NCBI GenBank assembly: GCA_035582835.1
Contig: JAYKAV010003143.1
Location: 2,853,673-2,917,672 of the forward strand
Reading direction: 5' to 3'
Length of the DNA: 64,000 nt
From: Phoebastria nigripes
Lineage: Eukaryota; Chordata; Aves; Procellariiformes; Diomedeidae
Shown piece by piece: positions 52,401 through 62,200 of the stretch (position 1 is the stretch's first letter; each line of letters starts with the position of its first letter). A program made the position numbers and the translations under genes. The notes under the pieces were generated by a model. That model saw nothing but the letters and a program-made list of their open reading frames with translations, ran no database searches and was not told where the DNA came from.

Positions 52401-55400
52401 ATTAAGGTACAGTCAAATGATGTACAGTTTATTTCCAAACATCATAATTCATTCTCTGGATATTGTTGCTTAGGAGGTATAAAATGGGTATAATCATTAT
52501 GAACTCATACACGCAATTGTCCAAGGATAGTATACCTTATTTCTTTTTTGTTGAGCAGATAATGCCTGTGAAAGACTTTGAAATTTAGCAGTTTTGTCCA
52601 AACTATCTGTTGAATATATAACGTGGTAAGCATTAAATAAGATAATGCAGAAAGTTCTGGCTATGATGTTCATACCATATCAATCAGGGATGTTAATATA
52701 GTATGCACATAAATGTCTTGCTGGTTAAAGTGTAATAAAATGAGAATTCTAGTGTCAAATCACTTCATGCAAGCACCCTTTCTTTTGTTTGACTTATTAC
52801 CATTCAGTTTGTTAAAGCTGCATAACCCCATTTATGCGGAATACACAGAGGTAAAAGGATCAGCAATCTGTCTTCAAAAGATAACATGATTTCTACTATA
52901 GCAAGTATTGCACAGGTGTTGCCCATTTTTAAAAAATATTTTCCAAACCATATGCAAATCAGCTCTACAGAAGTCAACATCTTAAACCTTGCATTTATCT
53001 TAGAAATTTAGTGCTTCAAAGCCTGTGCACAGCTATAGTACCTGAGTGAAGGAAAATAAAAGTTGAATGCAGGATGCCCCATCCCTGGAAACATTCAAGG
53101 TCAGGTTGGATGGGGCTCTGAGCAACCTGATCTAGTTGAAGATGTCCCTGCTCATTGCAGGGGGGTTAGACTAGGTGACTTCTAAAGGTCCTCTCCAACC
53201 CAAACTATTCTATGATTAATCATAGAGCGGAACACACCAGGAAAAAAAAAAAAAAAAAAAAAATCTACCATGAGATAGAAAACCAGTACTTTTCTCCATA
53301 AATAAAATCGTTTCAAAGATCCAACATTTAAAACCTTCAGAGTGGTAAAAACGCCAACTGTCTAAACACACTAAGAAAAATAAAGTCACAGAAACACAAC
53401 CAACATTCTTTTCTTTGTTTTCTTAAAATAAATAATAAAATAATATGGAAACAAAAATACCCAAAACTTACTCATCATTTTGAAGACCAACATATCTTGG
53501 ACTTGGAACCAGCATGACTCTAACATTTTCCAATTTTCCTTTCACGATGTGCATAAACTGATCAAGGTGGCTCGAAGGTGGTTTTGTGGTATATGTCAAA
53601 AAAGCATCATCAAAGTTAATACAAAGTGTTTGTGGCTGATAATGATTCCCAAATGCCAAGCGACCCTAAATCGAAAAGAAAACCCAATTACTCATTATAC
53701 ACTGCTCTTATATATGTATAACTAATTTACATATAATAATGCAGTTTAACCAGCCATATGCAAATAAAGACGATGGACAAAAATCCTGGCCATATTCTGT
53801 GCATATCTAAAAATACCACCTTGTACATGAAACTCTCAATATTCTACCTCCTATCACCTCAATAACAGTTTTCCTGGTTTTTTTTGGGAGGCAACATCAA
53901 CTTTTAAGGAACATGTCCAAATATCCCTATTAAAAGATGCAGGGAAGAAAAGAAAAAAGAAGGGGGAAAAAAAAAATAAAAAAAAAAAAACCACCTCCCA
54001 AAAACCCAACACACCACACATTGTACAACACCCATTACCTAGCTTAATTACTTGGCGATATTCTTGAAATCATTACAAGTCTGAGACACAAGTATTTCCC
54101 ACAACAGAGAACATAACCATGTTTCCATCAGCACCAGCAGGATTTGTGACTGTGTCAGGGGAGTGCTGGTGGTGTCACTTTAAAACTTTTTTAAAGCATG
54201 AAGGAGAACAAAAACTCAAAAAGAACATGTAAGAAAAATGAATGGCAAGCCTGATTTTTAAGCATATACTGCTAAATATTTTCATTATCAGGGTCTTTTC
54301 ACTTACCGTGCTCACATTGACTTTAATGACTGGAATAAGCGATCTCCATGAAGAAGAAGGGTCTTGAGATTCTGTTTTTACTTTAACACTATGGGAAAAA
54401 ATGGGTTTTATTATTGTGTCTTTTCTGCAGAAGAACTAACCAACCTTTTCTTCTAGGGGTCTTCAGTGTACAGATCTCAGGGAACACTCCTTCCTACAGG
54501 GGTGCCTCCTGCAAGGGACCTGCTAGCAGACTACTGCAGACTCCTCCAGAGCCTGGCAGAACAGTAGGAAGCATACGCAGCTACGCCTTGGGTGCTGGTA
54601 TACTGAGCTGACACAGGTAGAAAACAAGCGCGCCATGTTTAACACAGAACAATAGTTAAATAAATCTTCCTCAGGCGAACTTGGTCTGTTCTAAATACTC
54701 CTATTTAGGTGTGGGATTTTTCATTTGCCAAGACACGTCCTCCCCAAAGGCAGAAGTCCTTCCTGCACCTGTCAATAAGGGCGTAAGATGAAAACATGAA
54801 GAGACTGGCTCAGAGGCACAGCCCTCACCCAAAGTCAGGGCTGCCACAGCATCCTGCAGCTGCCCACTACGTAATTTAGTAACACATACTGGCCTGGCCA
54901 GCAGCAGTGGAAGGACTCAAGTCTCATTATATCTTCTCTGCTCCTGCCAATAAATCAGTCTGGTGTGATTCTGCCCAAAGAGAGGCTTATTATTGAACAT
55001 CTGACTCCACTACACATAAGCCATGTAGAAGAACTCCTTACAGACCCGCACCATGTTTTCTGGGGACCCCAAAAAGAGGAATAAAATAAGAAAAGAAGAT
55101 TTGTGTAGATATACACAAACACACACCCCTAAAAAAACAACTTGTGAAATCAGCCCGAGTTTAAAGCTCAAAAACCAGTAAGTCCTCCCAACACCATATA
55201 GATCCTCACATTTTGTCTATTCAATATCTTGAGGAGCTATTACTTCTACTGAGCAATACCATTATTATTCTGCAAGCATAACCCTCTTCAACACATGCTC
55301 CCTTTCCACATTGTACTTCCAATAGATTTTTCAACCTGTCTCTGATCATTAAACAAGGAGTGTTTGGTTTGTTTGGTTGTGTTTTTTAATTATTATGGTA

Positions 55401-56246
55401 GGAAGTCTGAGGAAAGTAAAGATTTAGACTGTCAGGCTTGTCAGTGCAATTTCTCTCTCAGCTGTGCTTCAAACATTTGGCCTCCAGAGCATATGTTAAC
55501 AAAACATTACCCAATTAGTTCAGCACTTTGCAGAACAAAACATCAACAAAATAGCAAAATGAATAATAATTTACCTTTCAAGATTGGTATGTGTTCTCTG
55601 CCTCCCGTTTACTTGTGCTTTTTCATCATCTTTCTTTGCTGGAATTATTGTGGGATCCAAGCCAAACAGTTCTTGAAGTTGTCCATAAAGCTCAGAACGG
55701 TTGTACACATGAAATTCAAAGTCATTCACCATAATATACAGTCGTGTTTCTGCCTTTGGATCTAAACAAATAGTAGGAAGAGAGTTTCTAATTCTATTCC
55801 AACATTCCCTTGCAATATCTACAGTTTTTCAAATACGCACATTTCACAAAAAACAATCTACATGGTAGTGAACAGCTGCTGAAGTACATATTAAAAAGCA
55901 GTAAAAAACTCCACAAAATAATTACACCGTTCTAAGTGAATAAGTAAAACTTGGCAAATAAGACAGTTGCATGCAAAATATAAAACCTGAAACGCATTTC
56001 ACCCTTAGGTCACAACCCAAAAATAAATCCAGGCAGGAGCTGCACAAAACGGTAAACAAGGTTTATTCAGTCTCATTTATAAAAACAAACAAACAAAAAT
56101 CCCTCCTGATGCACAGCACAGAAGCCTCCGTGCCAACTTCTGCTTTTTAGCACAGATATCAGTACTTGAGACCAATTCAATGTCAAAAACCAAATGGTTT
56201 TCTATCCAAGCCCTGTGGTACAGCAGGCCTGAACTGGGGAGAAAAG

Positions 56247-56278
<32 letters not shown>

Positions 56279-59200
56279 NAAAACCAAAAACACAAACCAA
56301 CAACAAACAACAACTTCCTTTTACAGAGAAACAGAAAACATTAATATGCAGAACTAAACAAGAAGCATACTCATTTTGCACAACTGGTCAACATTTTCAC
56401 AAATTTAAAATTTTAACTGTAATATCAGCTTGACTCTCTGATACTTAAAAACTAGTTTAACATCTGCTGACTGCATACAGGGCTGTCTGTGACATACTTT
56501 GACATACTTTCGCCTAAGATAGTATGACCCAATTATGTAGTTAATGTGAGGAAAAAGCTCACACAATTTCCCCCTAATTACCCAGTTGAAATAGTGCCCA
56601 TTACACACTCACTCAAGAGACCTGAGCTGCTCTAAAACCTGATCTGGTCTAAGTCAAACAGACTTTAGGAAGCTGAAGCATCAACGGTTATTAAAGCAGT
56701 CCCCAATCTGTAACTCAGGGGGTACAAACTGAAGGCAACATTTCCCACAGACACTAGAAATTAAAAAGTCAGAGCAAACGCCACTGCTGTTATGGTCAGG
56801 GTCAAGAGAAAAAATGCAGCTGCCCAAGAGCCAAATTTGAGACATACCTGTTTTATTAAATGCACCCTCTTTGCTAACAAACTCATCTGTCCCCCAATGT
56901 TACGCATCTATACAACACTCTCTCCCAACAACAGCAACCCACCTTTTACCCCTCACACCTAAATTACCAGAAATTTCCATATCATAAAAAAAAAAAGTAA
57001 ATGTATAAGAAGTCTCCAGAAAGCACTGACATCACAGTTTTCTTGAACAGGAGACAGAGAGAAAAGTTAATGAGCCAGTTTCAGTTCCTTCCTGTTTTCA
57101 TAAAAGCACTATCAAATCCGTTCATTGGTAATGTTAACTTACATCAATAAGATATATGCAAAGGATGACATGGATAAAGATCAGGATACACAATTGTTCA
57201 CCTGGGAGATCTCAGTATAATCAAGAACACAAATAAATGTAATTTTTCAATTCCTGGAGGCAAGCATTAGACTTCATTAACTAAATGAAATCATACGTAG
57301 TAATTCTTTTCTTTAAAGGGGATTTAAATAGACAACTGTCTCTTTTTCCTAATAACAAAAATAAGATTTGACCTCCACACACCAATTCGGTTGCCTAAGA
57401 CACTTTTGGAAAANAAAAAAAAAAAAAAGGCAAGGAAAAAGACACGCACATCTGAATGTCATAGTTAAATGATTCAAAGAAGCATATATGTAGGTCATGT
57501 AAAAGTAACTACCAGATTGATAGCAAAATACTGAAGTTTTATCAACATTTGTTGGAATCAAGGTGACTAATGTAGCCAAGGTTTTGACATTTGCCTCCTA
57601 CAGAGTTTAATCAAGATGTATTATTTATTTATTATTTATTCAAATGTTTGTATCGTACCTACCCAAACAATTCAACACAAATATACCCACTAAATAAAAC
57701 CCAACGGGAACATGAAACAAGTCACTCCCAACAATAAAAAGTAGAGGAACTGGTTCTCAAAACAGTATTCCCCCCTTCAAAAAGTACCTCACAAACTACA
57801 CTGTATAGTTTTACAATATGAAAATTGATAGTCTGCTATGGCACCTAAGCCAAGACATCTGGGTGTGCCCTGTTCACAACATAACCCTCCAACTTTTGTT
57901 CCTAAACCACTTTCATTTCTCAAGTATGTACAAAACTTACTCTCAAGTCCCAGTATGATTTAACTTAACACTCAAAGCAGGAAGACAACCCCCATACTTG
58001 ACTTTTTCTATGAAGTTCTTTCAACATTATTATGACATACCTAGTACAAACATAGTGCCATGATGAAAAACAGATTGCACTTGCTAGGTCAAACTGAGGA
58101 ACTTTAAAAAAAAAAAAAAAAAACAACAGCAGGAAATGCAACTTTATTACAGGTTATCAGTAATCATTATCCAACCTTTTCGTAGTTCAAACCTCTTATG
58201 CAAGGAACTGTGATTAAGTCTTTATGAGAAGCATCCTTAAATTACAGTGCAACCTGACTCTTACAGCAACATTTACTTTAGATTCCAGAGGGCAGGTAGA
58301 CAATGCATCAATTTTGATAGGTTAGTTTTCATCTTCTCAGAAAAATGGTAACAAAATAATTCTCTTAGCATTATAACAAACATGAAAAAAACCAGAATGC
58401 AAAGCATTTTAATTTTCCCTTTTTCTGACACAAAGGTTTAAAAGTCATGCTTCCTAGCATCCATTACTGTAATCTACCCTTTGATCATAAACACATATTG
58501 ACTACCAGAAGTTCAATAGGAAGAGTATACCATAAAGCATTTTGCAAAGTACATACACCAGAGTGTAAGAAACCATTCTCTGAGTTTGGCCTCTTTTTCC
58601 TAATAACCTTCACTCTTCTCTGAAAAACCTCAGATCGTGCTCCTCGCTTAGTTTTTATTTCTTTGTGTATCCTCATAAGACTTGCAAAGTCAGTGGGTCT
58701 CAGCGGGTCAGCAGCGACTGGCAGGCGCTGCCACATTCTTCAGCTCCTCAGGAAGAAGGCTGAGAAGCCACGTGATTAGAAAGCAATTATCAGGGAAAAA
58801 ATATTCCCAGTAACACATGAACACATTCCACGGACATGTGGAATAACACTGGATTTTTTCTTACTGACAGGCGTAACAACCTGGAAGCTGAAGTTATATC
58901 AAGGTTGAATATGTAATTCCTAGCATTAAAAACAATTTTACTTTGGCATAACATATTGAACGTGTCAAGTACTTATCGTCACTCAATCTTTTTAAAAGGT
59001 CACCTATTTCACTTCCAGGGAAAACTTTACAGCTTGTATGACTGGGTTAGATGAACACTGAAGCTCTTTCTCGTTCTAAAACCTCTGAATATAGGAATGA
59101 ATTTCTAGCCATTCTCCCACAAACTCAGTGGGGAGTATATGAGTCTGCACTACCTTCAGCACATTCCTTCAGGAGACGGAGACACATACAAGCTTCACGC

Positions 59201-62200
59201 ACATTTGAACAGACAAAGATAGCTTTTAGGAAATTTAAGATGCATGCTGAAGTTCAGCTCCTTGCGTACAATTGTAATGGCGCTTAACATCGATAATCTT
59301 ACCACTGAAAAATGGATTATTGAGTACAGCCCTTTACCAAAGAGGTGATGTCAAGGACACCTGAAATGACCTGAAAGGGAGTTCCCTTATTAAGGTCTCC
59401 AAGTATTTCAGGACCTTTCACTAGCCTCCCCTTTGTGCACAAAAAAACCCTCCTCTAATACTCTAAATATCTCTCAGAAAAAAATAGAATGAGGTCACGT
59501 TATTTCTACACTAACAGGACTTAAGTTTACCACCACTATGAAAAACAAAATCCCATTCCTGTCGCATTTCACATTATTGTTAGGAGCACCCTACAGTTCA
59601 GTTACAGAACTTAAGGAAAAAAAAAANAAAACAAAACAACACAACACTCAGAAACTAATCATTATTACTTATATCTAAGTCTTCATAACATGTATTTTTT
59701 CCAAGCAAAAATATTAAAATATTTAAGGCTTTTGTTTTTATAAGAATCTGGTGGGATTTTTAAATTGTTATTAGCCCTGATTCAGCCTATGTGTTTTTCT
59801 ACAGGAAAATCTCACCTCTATTTTGGTTTTTTGTTTTATGAAAGATCTGAAACAAAGGTATGCATCAGTAATGTCTAGCTACAACAGGTTTTCCAATCAT
59901 TCTGTGTGACAGCTGTAAGGGAGTAATCCTTGAACAAAACATAAGTCTTTAAAATGCAATATACCATCAGCCTTCGCAATCTGGTCAGGTACAGGTATTT
60001 CTGTTGCGATCAAGCAGATTAAAAAGTATTGGGAAGAACACACTACAATAGACTAAGAATCATTGAAGATTTTATTTTTCCTTTAAGGTTAAAAATGAAA
60101 GCACTTCTGCTAAATAATCAAAATGTAAAGTGAGCAAGCTTATTTTTCCTGCAAAAACGAGTAATTATTTAAGAGAGTATTTTATTCACGTTACTTTGTT
60201 GTCAGACCTATACACCTCTGACCTCCTTGGTTACCTGGATTATTTGTCCACTAGTTATGCAGTCTTAAATGCCAGCAGAAAAGGTTCAAGCCTTGCAATA
60301 CTGCCAAGCAAAAATACCACCATGAAAGACAGACTTTATTGCATTAAGTTCAATTCATTTTTTCATTCTGTGAGCCACTAGAGAATTATGTTTTAACTAG
60401 CAGATGAAGAAAATTCTGTGAAAACCTGTTGGACAACAACCTGTCATTGGAAAAATCTAATTAACTCTAAGACTAGGTTCCACTTTTTGAATTAGTCTTC
60501 TTATGGTATAAAGAACTTGAATTGTGTCCTATCACCTCAGAGGCTTAGTAATGCCTCAATAAAAAGAAGTGAGCAACTCTTCCTAATTCATGTCATTATA
60601 TTGAATCGTGTCTCATATTTACCTGCATAACGTGTATGCAGTACTCCTACCACTGTTGAGTTGGTACTGACAAAGCAACAGCTGTACAAGCTTGCTGACA
60701 AGTCCAAGAGGCTTGCTGACAAGTCTAAGAGGCTTCACACCATCAGAGGCCATTTCAAAAGGGGAGATGGGAAAAAAAAGCCCTCCAAAGTTCAGTGACC
60801 CTCTCAATTAGTGCCCTCCTCAACTGCAGACAGTTGCCATTTCTGGACCTCCTTGAATTAGCAATGGAGCTGTGATGCTTCAAAAGTCAAGAGAGGCAGG
60901 ACCTGAGACTCATTCAACCAGATTCTAATCCTATAAATGACAAGCACACACCACAAGGCTACTTATGTTTTCTCACAGTGTTTTCCGCAGATATATTAAT
61001 CTCTTGCATCCGGTGTTAATAGTCCTTCTTCAGCCATCGATAAAGAAGAAAAATAAATGAATTTTTCACACTTCTCCACTTCTATGACCACAGATGTCAT
61101 CAAGACACAGGGTTATCAAATACTAAAGAACATCCCCTACTGTAACACTTTTGCTAAAATACTGACAGCACAACACTAAAACTTGAAAACTAAAATCACT
61201 TACAGAACATAAGAAGTCTCTATTTATCATAGTTATAAACTTCAATACAGGGTCAATTATGCTTAGACTACAGCTAATGAAGGCTCCTATTAAGGTCAAT
61301 GGTTTGTCTTAAGGGTTCAAGTCCCTGATAATGAATCCTGCATTTATTTCATTGTGTTGTTCTAGTCTACTAACACAGATCAACCAGTTAAAAGAACCCA
61401 TACCTTCTGATGATTCAATGTACTTCAGGCACATATTAACAAATCAATTACACACATCCAATTGTGCAAAGGAAGTGTTTTTATGTAGGTTACCTGTAAA
61501 CTTAATTCAAACTTTGAAATCTTTTTGAGAAACCTACCATGCTGTTTCTGCTTAGGGTTGTACATCTTCCACCAGCGAAATATGATAAATCCATCTTGAA
61601 TTCTAAATCAAATAAACAGAAGTTAAAAGAGTGATAATCCAAAATCCTATGTGCAGCTGCATGACATGTTGCCTTATGCAGTGCAGAGATCTGCAGTTGC
61701 AGTAATGTACAAGCAATATTAAAATACAAAGCATTACAGCATAAAGCATACAGTATAATATTATACAATTACTGCATTAGCTGAAATGTGTATAAAATCC
61801 CATATTCGGAAAGCCTTGAGAAGGCAACGGATTTAACAGTAAGAATCAAAATTACAAATTATTCGCTAGTGTGCGGTTCATGAAACAAATTATTCTCAAT
61901 TCCAGTAAATAAATGCAAACTACTTGGCCAAAATGAATCTTCCAGACTTAAGAGCGGGAGCATGAAAGAGTGAAAGACATTAATGAAAAATAGTTTTCCT
62001 TCAAACTCTGAAGTGTTTCCTTTTACAAATAATAAGGACAACTAGAATCTTATCCAGTACTCACTTTCAATTGATAACACTCAAACAGCAAATGAGCTAA
62101 CACCACAAGTATCTAAGAATGTCTAAATACTACCATCAAAAGAGTCAGTTTATTTTTAACATTTATAAATACATTTATTGCTCGTTTGTAAGACGGTATT

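Larger units (their letters stand above)
48407..53471 (-). other. Intron e5-e6
   Basis: 5.1 kb. It holds the 93-nt exon candidate (48634), A71 (49331), a GC-richer patch with open frames on both strands (50030-50400), the CR1 3' fragment (53068) and A22 (53242). Confidence 0.8.
53666..55574 (-). other. Introns e4-e5 and e3-e4
   Basis: They hold the low-complexity tract at 53941. A GC-richer patch at 54430-54620, just upstream of e4 in the transcript, gives no in-frame exon. Nothing else is seen. Confidence 0.75.
55762..61537 (-). other. Intron e2-e3, the longest here
   Basis: 5.8 kb. It holds poly-A tracts at 56247, 57415 and 58106, the 21-bp tandem duplication and exon candidate near 60.6-60.7 kb, and an unexplained 83-codon frame at 58485-58736. 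No transposon is recognised. Confidence 0.8.

Noticed and set aside
56488..56511. Direct repeat of GACATACTTT (2 x 10 bp)
   Set aside because: Simple slippage in AT-rich intron; no larger structure.
58485..58736. Minus-strand 83-codon frame starting [14 protein letters not shown], protein-like and GC-richer
   Set aside because: No acceptor upstream keeps the host intron's phase 1 (reading in phase hits TGA), no family is recognised, and there is no independent promoter. A chance frame is the simplest reading.
61250..61340. tRNA-like T arm (GGGTTCAAGTCCC) near 61314
   Set aside because: No matching acceptor stem, D arm or A box at the right distance; a chance match.
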